From: Candidatus Sumerlaeaceae bacterium
GTDB taxonomy: Bacteria; Sumerlaeota; Sumerlaeia; Sumerlaeales; Sumerlaeaceae
Reading direction: 5' to 3'
DNA: 36,515 nucleotides
Assembly: GCA_026418615.1 (NCBI GenBank)
Contig: JAOAAY010000006.1
Span: 129,554-166,068 of the forward strand
This document shows, one piece after another, positions 17,900-26,262 of this stretch. A program made the position numbers and the translations under genes. The notes beneath the pieces are model-generated. The model did no database searches. It worked only from the letters and a program-made list of their open reading frames with translations, and was not told where the DNA came from. Numbering within the stretch: position 1 is the stretch's first letter; each line of letters starts with the position of its first letter.

Positions 17900-18814
17900 C
17901 TATGCCGGCTCGCCGTACCCCAAGGTCGCGGTGTGTTTCCACGCATGGTAAGAACTCCGGACGAGCGGACCGGATTCGACATGGCGGAAGCCGAGGGCAA
18001 CGGCTTCGTCGCGCCAGCCGTCGAATTCAGCGGGGTCGAGGTATCGCTCGACGGGGCGCTGATCGGGCGAGGGCTGCAGGTACTGACCGAGAGTCAGGAT
18101 GTCGCATCCGGCATCGCGCAGATCGCATAGGACCTCGTACACTTCCTCCTCGCGCTCGCCCATGCCCAGCATGAGGCCGGACTTTGTCGGCACGGCAGGG
18201 GCAAGGCGTTTGGCACGCTCGAGCAGCAAGAGGGACCGCCAGTAACGCGCGCCACGGCGCACAGCGCGGTAGAGGCGCGGGACCGTTTCCATATTGTGGT
18301 TGAGCACATCAATGGGGGATTCCATGACAGCGGCGAGAGGCCCGGCGTGCCCGCGGAAGTCTGGGATAAGCACTTCGACTTTGGCACCGGGGATGGCTTG
18401 TTTGACGGCGCGGGCACACGCGGCGAAGTGGCCGGCGCCTTGATCGGGCAGGTCGTCGCGCGCGACGCTCGTAATTACGATGTGGCGCAAACCGAGTTCT
18501 CGTGCGGCGTCGGCGAGTCGCTGCGGCTCTGTTGGGTCAGGCGGTTCGGCTCGGGGGTTGGCCTGCGTGACGGCACAAAAGGTGCAGGCCCGCGTACAGG
18601 TGTTGCCGAGAATCATAAAGGTTGCCGTATGATGGGCGTAGCACTCGCCCACATTCGGGCACTGAGCCTCTTCACAAACGGTGTGGAGGCCATGGCGGCG
18701 CAGGATGCCGTCCGTCACGCGATAGCCGGCGGTCCACGGCATGCGCGCGCGGACCCAAGCCGGGTGGCGCGCCGCGGCTGGCATCTGGGAGGGTGCTGGT
18801 TCGATCAAAGTCAT
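17900..18814 (-). CDS. lipA: Lipoyl synthase
   Basis: Radical-SAM enzyme that inserts two sulfur atoms into protein-bound octanoyl groups to make lipoyl. The 304-residue product has both cluster motifs: the auxiliary cluster cysteines Cys47, Cys52 and Cys58 (CEEAQCPNVGEC) and the radical-SAM triad Cys73, Cys77 and Cys80 (CTRACTFC). The C-terminal RSSYHA carries the Ser that ligates the auxiliary cluster. The ATG at 18814 overlaps the lipB stop (ATGA), so translation is coupled; an in-frame upstream start would run into lipB. It is the last gene of the E2-like/E3-like/lipB/lipA operon. Confidence 0.97.
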   Translation of the reverse strand: MTLIEPAPSQMPAAARHPAWVRARMPWTAGYRVTDGILRRHGLHTVCEEAQCPNVGECYAHHTATFMILGNTCTRACTFCAVTQANPRAEPPDPTEPQRLADAARELGLRHIVITSVARDDLPDQGAGHFAACARAVKQAIPGAKVEVLIPDFRGHAGPLAAVMESPIDVLNHNMETVPRLYRAVRRGARYWRSLLLLERAKRLAPAVPTKSGLMLGMGEREEEVYEVLCDLRDAGCDILTLGQYLQPSPDQRPVERYLDPAEFDGWRDEAVALGFRHVESGPLVRSSYHAWKHTATLGYGEPA

Positions 18815-19569
18815 GGTTTCGTCGGCGGGGGTGCGCTGGCGCGGCACCAGCCGCGCTCGTGCAGGGCCTCGCACAAGAACGGATGCACCGCCCGCGCCAG
18901 TTCCTTCATCGGCTGATGGGCAAAGATTCGCCCTGCCAATTCCAGTTCATGCGCGACGGATGTCGTCTCATATTCTGTGATCCCGCAGGGGACGATGGCG
19001 CGGAACGCGTCGAGCGGGGTCGAAATGTTGAGCGCAAAGCCGTGGGCTGTGACCCACCGACGCACGGAGATGCCGATGGCGGCAATTTTGCGGGGCGGTC
19101 CGGGGTTATGGATCCAAACGCCTGTATGGCTGGGAAAAGGCCCGGCCTGCAGTTGGAAATGGCGGAGCAGGAAGCGCGACAGGCCGTCCTCGAGGGCGCG
19201 GAGAAATTCGTGGAGGTCGGGCTTTCGGCCACCTTCGCGCACGGAGAGATCAATTACGCAGTAGCCAACTAATTGTCCGAATCCGTGGTAGGTGGCGAGG
19301 CCGCCGCGCCCCACCTCGACAAGCGGGAGGTTGTGGGGCTCGCGGTGCAGATGCTCGGGCGGCGTGGCGCGTCCGTAGGTCACGACTGGCTCGTGCTCCA
19401 GGTAGAAGATGGTATCACGCGCTTTGCCCTCGAGGCGTTCGCGACGCGCGGCCTCCATTCGGCGGATGGCAGGCGCGTAGGGCACGGTGCCCCAATAGGC
19501 CGCCCGAACGCCGGTCATGGCGGTCAGGCTTCGCGCGGACTGGGGCTCGGCACCAGAATTGTGTCCCAT
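18811..19569 (-). CDS. lipB: Octanoyl-[ACP]:protein N-octanoyltransferase
   Basis: Transfers octanoyl from acyl carrier protein to the lipoyl domain lysine, before lipA acts. The 252-residue protein has RGGLATYHGFGQ (residues 88-99; the usual HGPGQ has Phe in place of Pro), the catalytic Lys161 in KIAAIGI and the acyl-accepting Cys195 in PCGITEYETTS. ATG at 19569 is preceded by GGTGAG; an ATG at 19518 would also fit the family's length, and one at 19635 would overlap the upstream gene. It starts about 35 bases after the E3-like gene ends and overlaps lipA by 4 bases. Confidence 0.95.
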   Translation of the reverse strand: MGHNSGAEPQSARSLTAMTGVRAAYWGTVPYAPAIRRMEAARRERLEGKARDTIFYLEHEPVVTYGRATPPEHLHREPHNLPLVEVGRGGLATYHGFGQLVGYCVIDLSVREGGRKPDLHEFLRALEDGLSRFLLRHFQLQAGPFPSHTGVWIHNPGPPRKIAAIGISVRRWVTAHGFALNISTPLDAFRAIVPCGITEYETTSVAHELELAGRIFAHQPMKELARAVHPFLCEALHERGWCRASAPPPTKP

Positions 19570-19604
19570 AAACTCACCGATTCGGCAGGCGTTTTCCGAA
19601 AACC

Positions 19605-21029
19605 TCAGCGATGCCCGCTTGCTGCAGTCACCCAAGCCCGAGCGGTAGACGCGAGGGGGATCGAGATTGCGGGATCTGCCGGAATGAGGCCAGCCAGGTC
19701 AGCCACACCATACTCAAATTGCCGCGCGATAGACAAGGCTGAAACAAAGGCCGCGGCCTGCGCACCGATGGCCTGCGCGCCGAGTATTTCTCCGGTGGCG
19801 GCATCCCCCACGATCGCGGCAAGACCGGAAGCGGATGCAGGTTGGTTCAGATTGTCGGGAAGCGGGATGCACGCGGTGACGGCTCCGGGACACGCGGCTT
19901 GCGCCTCGGCCGGCGTCAGCCCGACCCATGCCACTGGTGGCTCGGTCGCGAGCGCTCGGATGAGGTTGCGGGGTGTGGGGAAAGGAGCACGCTCGCCTGC
20001 AAGGTTGGCTGCCAGCCATTCGCCGCGCAGCCTTGCCTCGAGCGCCGTGCATTCCGGATCAGCGCAGGCACCCACGGCGTAAACCGTCGGTGCGGCGGTG
20101 CGGCCGCAGGCATCTGTCTCGATGGCGCCGCTGGCGTCGTCCGTGGCGATGCCCAGTTTGCGCAGTCCCAAGTTATCTGTGACAGCGCGCTTGGGGCCTG
20201 CCCAAATGACGGCCTCGGTGCGAATCAACTCCTCGCTGTCAGCGAGCGACAGGGTCGTGGTACAGACGCCATCAACGGCCTCGCAACCGGTTGCTGTGGC
20301 CGATGCGGCCAGCGAGAGACCCTCGCGCTGGAACGCTGTGGCCAAGTGGCGTGACATGTCGTCTCCCGCTTGAGGGAGCAGGACGGCTTGCGGGAACCCG
20401 ATGTTCACGGATGTTCCAGACAAGGCAAGAAACGAGGCAACCTCGCAGGCATCCGGCCCACCCCCGATAATGAGGGCCGACTTGAGCCAGCGGCGCAGGG
20501 CGTAGACTTGCGGCAAAGTCAGCAGATGGCGCCCATCCGGCTGGAACCAGACGGGGGGAGCCGGACTCGAGCCGGTTGCAATCACCACGGTGCGTCCCCG
20601 GAGAGAGGCGATATCGTCGCCTGTCTCGCAGTCGAGGACCATCACTGTGTCAGCCGCAGCGAGATAGCCGCGGCCGTTGAATACCTTGACACAAGCGGCC
20701 TCGAGCCGGCGGCCCATGTCGGCGGCGGCAGCAGCCACCCTCGCCATGCGGCGTCGGGCGAGGCCGGCGAAATCCGGTTCGGGTTGATCCGGCACGACCA
20801 CCGCACATTCACCCGCGTGGCGAATGGCGCGGAGCAACGCCGCGGTCTCGCGACACACGGCTGCGGGCAGGTCCGTTTCGTGCACCGAAGCGCCTCCGGG
20901 GCCGCCGGGGCGCGACTCGACGACAGCGACCGTGCGTCCGGTGGCGGCCGCGGTGAGCGCGACGGCACAGCCAGCCTGACCGCCCCCCACAACGACAAGG
21001 TCGTAGAAATGGTTGTCTGTGGTTGTCAC
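19605..21029 (-). CDS. Lipoamide dehydrogenase/transhydrogenase-like flavoprotein lacking the redox cysteines (pseudo-E3)
   Basis: A 474-residue member of the two-dinucleotide-binding disulfide reductase fold. The first FAD-binding loop (VVVGGGQAG, residues 12-20) and acidic Glu38, the second loop LIIGGGPDACEVASF (186-200) and the C-terminal dimerisation segment with WVGLTPAEAQAA are intact. The redox motif is not. Where lipoamide dehydrogenase has GGTCxxxxCIPSK, this protein has GGASVHETDLPAA, so the two cysteines become Ser48 and Asp53 at the same spacing. The VH residues hint at the SthA-like branch (CVHTGTIPSK), which has one Cys. The FAD-contacting GD is GA (YAVGACAD) and the C-terminal HPTxxE is ADPAISI. 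The GTG start overlaps the E2-like stop by 4 bases. Confidence 0.85.
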   Translation of the reverse strand: MTTTDNHFYDLVVVGGGQAGCAVALTAAATGRTVAVVESRPGGPGGASVHETDLPAAVCRETAALLRAIRHAGECAVVVPDQPEPDFAGLARRRMARVAAAAADMGRRLEAACVKVFNGRGYLAAADTVMVLDCETGDDIASLRGRTVVIATGSSPAPPVWFQPDGRHLLTLPQVYALRRWLKSALIIGGGPDACEVASFLALSGTSVNIGFPQAVLLPQAGDDMSRHLATAFQREGLSLAASATATGCEAVDGVCTTTLSLADSEELIRTEAVIWAGPKRAVTDNLGLRKLGIATDDASGAIETDACGRTAAPTVYAVGACADPECTALEARLRGEWLAANLAGERAPFPTPRNLIRALATEPPVAWVGLTPAEAQAACPGAVTACIPLPDNLNQPASASGLAAIVGDAATGEILGAQAIGAQAAAFVSALSIARQFEYGVADLAGLIPADPAISIPLASTARAWVTAASGHR

Positions 21030-22411
21030 GCGAGTGTCAGCAAGAGAGGGTTTTCCACGATGCGGCGGAATTCGCGCATGATCGCGAAAGCCGCCGGGGC
21101 TGGCACGCAGCCCGGATCAAAAGTCAGCGTCACCATCATGGTGCGGGCGGCCATGGTTGCTCCGTTGCGCACCATTGGGCGCTCCGTCACCGAACCCAAG
21201 GCCATCAGCGGTATGGCGTCGGGGCCCGTCATGCCGGTCAGCGTGTCGAGGCCATGTCGTCCAAGAAAAACAAGGGCAAGATCGGCCCCGCCGAGATCGG
21301 CTGCTGTCAACTCGCCTCGTCGCGTCCGGGCTGGCAGGGCAGCGCATGCCTCGATGAGGGAGCGCATCGGAATCGCGGCTGCGCGCCGAAGCACAGGAAA
21401 ATGGATGCCCTTGTCGGTCGTGACCCCAAGTGCCACCGAGGCACCCTCAGGCGCTCTGCCGCTCAGGCTCAGCGCGAGGGCAGCGGCGCGAACGCAGACG
21501 GGAACGAGGAAACCGTCGGGATCCACATCTGCCCAATCATCTCCAAGCACGGCTTGCAGCACCGGCAGTGAGCGCAGAACATCCTCTGCCGACACTTCGG
21601 CGGAGGCGCAGGCAAGGCCGGAGACCGGTCGCGGAGCAAGCGTTTCAGGGTGATTGCTGGCTCCGTGCTTATCCGCCACCTGAGGCGGATCCTGGACAGC
21701 AGGTGATTCCGGCGCGGGCGGCACCGCAATTAGTCCCGTCGCTGGCGGTGCCGTGTCGGGGTCCTTCGGGATGCCGCCGAACATGTCCTCAAGAACCTCA
21801 GGGGAGTCAGCCGGAGGTTCCGCCTCAGGTTCAGGCGTCTCGGCCGGTTCGACCATGCCGGCCGTTGCTGATGCGCGTTGATCAACCTCCGGCGGGACTG
21901 GCGCAAACCCTTCGTCACGCGGATATCCGGAGCGCCGGGCCAGCACATCCTCCTTCATGATGCGGCCGCCGGGACCGCTGCCGGTGACCGTAGTCAAGTC
22001 CACATTGTACATGGCAGCAAGCCGGGCTGCAATGGGCGATACGAGCGGAGCCGCCGGCGCTGCATCAGCCTGTCCGGCGGGCTCGGCGGGCGCGGGCGCA
22101 GGTTGGTCGGCCTCGTCGAGGATATATTCCGAGTCCTCATCGTCATTGCCCATGGCGTTGGATTCGGGTTGGACGGCCGCGGGTTCGACCGTGGCGATCA
22201 CCGCACCGACGGGCACAAAGTCTCCGGGTGAGGCTCGGAGACCGGTGATGATGCCGTCCTCGAGCACTTCGATCTCCATGTTGGCCTTGTCGGTTTCCAC
22301 CTCGGCAATGACATCTCCCGCCTTGACGGGGCTTCCGACCGACACACACCAGCGCAGGAGCCGCCCCTCGGCCATGCTCTCGCTCAATTGCGGCATTGTA
22401 ATTTCAACCAT
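21026..22411 (-). CDS. 2-oxoacid dehydrogenase E2-like lipoyl protein without catalytic residues (pseudo-E2)
   Basis: A 461-residue homologue of the dihydrolipoyl acyltransferase core of 2-oxoacid dehydrogenases. Residues 1-76 form a lipoyl domain with the modified Lys42 in ETDKANMEI. Residues 122-158 form a peripheral subunit-binding domain (VSPIAARLAAMYNVDLTTV...GRIMKEDV). After a Pro/Glu-rich linker of about 100 residues comes an acyltransferase-fold domain (about 260-461) with recognisable segments such as PVLRRA, ALGSVTERPMV and MMVTLTFD. The catalytic DHRxxDG is DPGCVPA, so both the base His and the Asp are lost, and the N-terminal MRKxIAxxM helix of the core is missing. This resembles the architecture of mammalian E3-binding protein (protein X). 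The ATG at 22411 follows GGGAG at good spacing. First gene of the operon; no E1 upstream. Confidence 0.85.
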   Translation of the reverse strand: MVEITMPQLSESMAEGRLLRWCVSVGSPVKAGDVIAEVETDKANMEIEVLEDGIITGLRASPGDFVPVGAVIATVEPAAVQPESNAMGNDDEDSEYILDEADQPAPAPAEPAGQADAAPAAPLVSPIAARLAAMYNVDLTTVTGSGPGGRIMKEDVLARRSGYPRDEGFAPVPPEVDQRASATAGMVEPAETPEPEAEPPADSPEVLEDMFGGIPKDPDTAPPATGLIAVPPAPESPAVQDPPQVADKHGASNHPETLAPRPVSGLACASAEVSAEDVLRSLPVLQAVLGDDWADVDPDGFLVPVCVRAAALALSLSGRAPEGASVALGVTTDKGIHFPVLRRAAAIPMRSLIEACAALPARTRRGELTAADLGGADLALVFLGRHGLDTLTGMTGPDAIPLMALGSVTERPMVRNGATMAARTMMVTLTFDPGCVPAPAAFAIMREFRRIVENPLLLTLA

Positions 22412-22557
22412 GCGCAGTGCTCCCGGCTTGTCTGGGGTTGGGCGTGATGATTTGCCCAGCCCGCTGTTGTGCAAGTAGAAACCAAGCGGCGGGGTCGGGC
22501 GCAAACCGGAATCGCATTGACGCCGGACGGGTGATGGTCTGACCGTGCGGACTGCTC

Positions 22558-24564
22558 TTGAGCCGATTTGCGAAAAACATGCTGACCTTTTCGTCGCTCA
22601 CGCTGCTGAGCCGGGTCACCGGTCTGGCCCGGCTCATGTTGGTGGCGGCGGTGTTGGGCGGAGGGCGACTCAACGATGCCTACCAACTGGCCATCGCCAT
22701 CCCGTTCATGCTCTACGAGTTTGTTGCCGGCGGTGTCCTGAGCGCGGTTTTTATCCCGGTCCTTGTCCGCGCGCAGGAGAAAAGCGGTCGCACCTCGCCC
22801 GAAGCCTGGCGCGTGGCCAATCTGTTGCTGGGATTCGTGGGGATCGTGCTAACGGTGCTGTCGCTCCTTGCGATGGCTTTCGCGCCACAAGTGGTGGGCT
22901 TGATGACGATGCTGGCGCGGGACAGCATGGCCGAGGACAGCCGCCGTTTGGCCGTGTATCTGTTTGTCTGGTTTGCCCCGCAGATTCTCTTTTTCGGCCT
23001 GAGTGCCGTTTTCATGGCTATCCTGAACTCGCATGAGGTGTTCGCCGTGACGGCAGCGGCGCCCATTGCCAACAATCTTGTGACCATCGCGACGCTGGCA
23101 CTCTATGGAACGGGATGGATCGGAACAGCCGGGCTGGCGGCCGGTACCACGCTGGCCGTGGCCACGCAGGCGCTGGTGCAGGTTCCGGCCCTGTTGCGGC
23201 TGGGCATGCCGCTGCGGCCGCTGCTCAGGCTGCGGGATCCTGTCTTTGTCGGCCTGGGGACCCTCGGGTTGCCCGTAGTCATGCTGGCAGCCGCGAATTT
23301 GTTGGGCACTGCGGTGCGCGCGAACCTGCTCTACTCCCTGCCGGGAGCCTACACGGCATACTACCTGAGTTTCGTCCTGACGATGATGCCCTACGGTATT
23401 GTGGCGGTTTCGATCGCAACAGTGCTCTATCCGGCGATGTCGCGCCATGCCGCGACGCTGGACTTTGCCGGATACCGTTCGGCGTTTTCACTGGGGCTGC
23501 GGTCCACGCTTTTCGTGATGCTGCCGGTGGCTTTGGGGCTGGCGGTGTGCGCCGGTCCTGTGGCGCGGCTGTTGTTCGAGCGCGGGCGTTTCAGTTTTGC
23601 CCATTCGCAGTTCATGGCGGAGTTTCTGTCGGTGTACGCTTTGTCCATCCTGCCCTATGCGGCGCTGATGTTTGCGACACGGGCGTTTTTTGCGCTCAAA
23701 GATACGCTGACGCCGGCCTATGTGACGATCGGTGGCGTGGCGGTGAATATCGTTCTGAATGTCATCCTTTTTCGTGTGCTGGAGGTTCGGGGAATCGCCC
23801 TTTCGTCGGTGATCACTTATTCAATAACTTCCATGGCGTCCGTATGGCTGCTCCGGCGGCCGGCTCACGGGGTGGACGGGCGCCGGCTGGGAATTTCGGC
23901 GCTGAAGATTGCGGCGGCTGGGGCTGTGATGGCCGCGGGTGTTTGGGCCGCTGTGCAGTGGACGGAACCGAGGGTCGTGATCATCGAGCGGGGTCCTCGC
24001 GCGCCCCTGCGGCTGCCGGCGGCGGAGACCGGCGGGCACAGTGTCATCATTCGTGAATCGCGAGATTGGCGCGAACTGTGGACTTTGCTCCATGGCGACC
24101 GCACTCCGCTGCCGCGCATTGATTTTCGGCGGGAGACGGTTGTGTTGGCGCTGGCCCCGCGCGGCGCGACCACCGCCACGCTGTACCTGAGACGGGCCGA
24201 TACCGCGGCGACAGCGACACCTGTCCTTGATTTTGATGTCGTCCGCGCCTCTCCGCAGACGGCCGTGTCAATCCCGTCGTCGGCCCCGTCCCAGCCGGCT
24301 TTCATGCTTGTGCGCCTTGCTGGCAAGGTGGAGGCGGTGGACACGCGATTCGCCATTGTGGATCAGCGGGGCGGCTTTTGGCGGCACTTATGGGGTGACG
24401 CTGGCTCACTGCTGCGGGTGTTGATCCTTGTGGTTCTTGGCGGTGCGCTGTATGCGGGCGCGGCGTTGGTTTTGCGCGTGGAAGAAATGCGATCGCTTGC
24501 CTCCTTTGTTTTTCGCCGCGGCGCGGCGCCGACCGATGATTCTGCCGGCGGGGCCGCAACATGA
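22558..24564 (+). CDS. MurJ/MviN-family flippase with periplasmic insert before the last membrane helix
   Basis: A 668-residue MOP-superfamily transporter of the MurJ type, which in other bacteria flips lipid II for peptidoglycan synthesis. The N-terminus SSLTLLSRVTGLAR matches the family, and about 14 membrane helices can be placed. Counterparts of E. coli R18 and R24 (Arg19, Arg25) and D39 (Asp40) are kept, but the R52 region is Tyr53-Glu54 and the R270 region (ADRLMEF in E. coli) has no Arg. Between the penultimate and last helices lies an insert of about 150 residues (467-615). Its core, VIIRESRDWRELWTLLHG followed by RIDFRRETVVLAL, resembles the PrcB C-terminal domain. A TTG at 22558 gives the best N-terminus; ATG 22579 is the alternative. 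It overlaps the next gene by 4 bases. Confidence 0.88.
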   Translation: MSRFAKNMLTFSSLTLLSRVTGLARLMLVAAVLGGGRLNDAYQLAIAIPFMLYEFVAGGVLSAVFIPVLVRAQEKSGRTSPEAWRVANLLLGFVGIVLTVLSLLAMAFAPQVVGLMTMLARDSMAEDSRRLAVYLFVWFAPQILFFGLSAVFMAILNSHEVFAVTAAAPIANNLVTIATLALYGTGWIGTAGLAAGTTLAVATQALVQVPALLRLGMPLRPLLRLRDPVFVGLGTLGLPVVMLAAANLLGTAVRANLLYSLPGAYTAYYLSFVLTMMPYGIVAVSIATVLYPAMSRHAATLDFAGYRSAFSLGLRSTLFVMLPVALGLAVCAGPVARLLFERGRFSFAHSQFMAEFLSVYALSILPYAALMFATRAFFALKDTLTPAYVTIGGVAVNIVLNVILFRVLEVRGIALSSVITYSITSMASVWLLRRPAHGVDGRRLGISALKIAAAGAVMAAGVWAAVQWTEPRVVIIERGPRAPLRLPAAETGGHSVIIRESRDWRELWTLLHGDRTPLPRIDFRRETVVLALAPRGATTATLYLRRADTAATATPVLDFDVVRASPQTAVSIPSSAPSQPAFMLVRLAGKVEAVDTRFAIVDQRGGFWRHLWGDAGSLLRVLILVVLGGALYAGAALVLRVEEMRSLASFVFRRGAAPTDDSAGGAAT

Positions 24565-26195
24565 GGACCTCCCGGCGTTTGCTCCTGTTGCGTCCGCTGG
24601 TGGTGCTACGGGCCCTGCTGCCTTTTGCGCTGAGCCTGCTCAGAGATTTTCACCGGTTTCTGTTGGTGGGCGGTCCGCGCGTTCTCAGCGAGGACCGGCA
24701 GCGCGACCGCGCGGCGGGCCTGACGGCGCGCATTGCCTCGTTGGGACCGACCTTTATCAAACTTGTGCAGGTGCTGGCCATGCGCGAGGATATGGTGCCG
24801 CGCCTGTACACGGACGAGTTCAAGAAACTGCAGGATCAGGTGCCGCCGTTCCCCGCCTCGGAGGCCGCCGCCATCATCGAGGCCGAGTTCGGCCGTCCGT
24901 TGGCTGCCATGTTCGAGGAGTTTGAACCGATTCCGATCGCTGCGGCGAGCCTCGGGCAGGTGCACCGCGCGCGCCACGCTGGACAAACGGTGGCAGTCAA
25001 AGTGCTGCGTCCCGGCGTGGAGCGGCTTGTGGAGACGGATCTGCGCATCATGCGGTTTGTGCTGGCGGCGGCGCGCGCCGTCTTTGGCAACCACTTCATC
25101 CTGCGAAACCTTGTCATCATTGTCAACGAGTTTTCGCGCGTTATCCGCGATGAACTGGATTTCCGCCATGAGTTGCAGAACATCGAGGCGTTTCGCCGAA
25201 ACTTGTCGGCCATCCCGCATGTCATTGTGCCGGCGGTCGTGCCGGAACTTTGCAGCAGGCGCGTGTTGACGACGCGTTTCTACGACGGCGTGCGCGCCGA
25301 TGACGCGGAGCATTTGCGTTCCCTTGGCATTGATCCGATGGACCTGTTGGCAACGCTCGTCACGATTTACACCCGGATGGTGGTGGTGGACGGCCTGCTG
25401 CACGCCGATCCGCATCCGGGAAACATCCTGGTCATGCGCGACGGTAGCGTCGTAATCCTCGACTACGGCATGGTGGTGCGACTCGAGGCGGATGTGAAAC
25501 GCGAGTTGCTGCGAACCGTGGCGGCGGCCGTCCGGGGTGACGCTACGGCGCTCATCAACGGGTTTTATAAACTCGGCATGGTCGAGCCGGGGACCAACAT
25601 GGCCACTTTGCGCGACGCGGCGCGCGTGCTGCTGAATATCAACTACACGACCACCTTTACGCCGCGGGCCATTCAACGCATCGCAGAGGATATCCTTCGC
25701 ACCTTTTCGCAATTCCCGCTGCGCCTGCCGTCGAGCCTCGTGTATCTGCTGCGTGCGGCCGTGCTGATTGAGGGGATCGGCATCACCTTTGACGAACGCT
25801 TTAACGCGCTGCGTTTCGCGACACCGATCATCCGGCGGGTCCTGCGCGAGGTGCCTGCCGAGCAGCCGCGAACAGTGCTCGACCGCGCCGCGGATCTGTA
25901 CGCGGAGATTACCGAATTCGCCGGGAATCTTGAGCGCATCGTCTTTCGCGCCGAGCGCGAGGAACTGCGTATCCGGGTTCATCCGGCGGATCTGGCGGAA
26001 ATCGAGGGGTACTTCACGCGCGTCCAGCGCCGCATCCTCGTGGGGATGGCGGGTACGACGATTGCCATCGTCACAGCCATTATCTACACGCGCACGCTGA
26101 GTTTGCTGTTGCTGGTGACGGGCGAAGCGCTGGCGCTGCTGATTTTCCTCGCGCTGATCGTGCTGCCCATCCATCGGTCTTGGCGGGAGCGGTGA
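24561..26195 (+). CDS. UbiB/ABC1/ADCK-family atypical kinase
   Basis: A 544-residue member of the UbiB family, whose proteins act as ATPases or kinases in quinone and isoprenoid lipid metabolism. Visible motifs are LGPTFIKLVQ, the family's KxGQ motif in which Gly is replaced by Val69 (KLVQ), the Ala-rich nucleotide loop AAASLGQVHRA near residue 130, the Lys of VKVLRPG near 148, HADPHPGN near 280 and the DYG metal-binding motif near 301. Two closely spaced membrane helices at the C-terminus (about 500-540) anchor it. The ATG overlaps the stop of the MurJ-family gene (ATGA), so the two are co-translated. Confidence 0.93.
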   Translation: MRTSRRLLLLRPLVVLRALLPFALSLLRDFHRFLLVGGPRVLSEDRQRDRAAGLTARIASLGPTFIKLVQVLAMREDMVPRLYTDEFKKLQDQVPPFPASEAAAIIEAEFGRPLAAMFEEFEPIPIAAASLGQVHRARHAGQTVAVKVLRPGVERLVETDLRIMRFVLAAARAVFGNHFILRNLVIIVNEFSRVIRDELDFRHELQNIEAFRRNLSAIPHVIVPAVVPELCSRRVLTTRFYDGVRADDAEHLRSLGIDPMDLLATLVTIYTRMVVVDGLLHADPHPGNILVMRDGSVVILDYGMVVRLEADVKRELLRTVAAAVRGDATALINGFYKLGMVEPGTNMATLRDAARVLLNINYTTTFTPRAIQRIAEDILRTFSQFPLRLPSSLVYLLRAAVLIEGIGITFDERFNALRFATPIIRRVLREVPAEQPRTVLDRAADLYAEITEFAGNLERIVFRAEREELRIRVHPADLAEIEGYFTRVQRRILVGMAGTTIAIVTAIIYTRTLSLLLLVTGEALALLIFLALIVLPIHRSWRER

Positions 26196-26262
26196 GCGCG
26201 CCCGGCGCCGTGTGCAAGTTTGACTGGACGGGCCCGCTCGAGCGTGGCGCATTGGCGCACAG

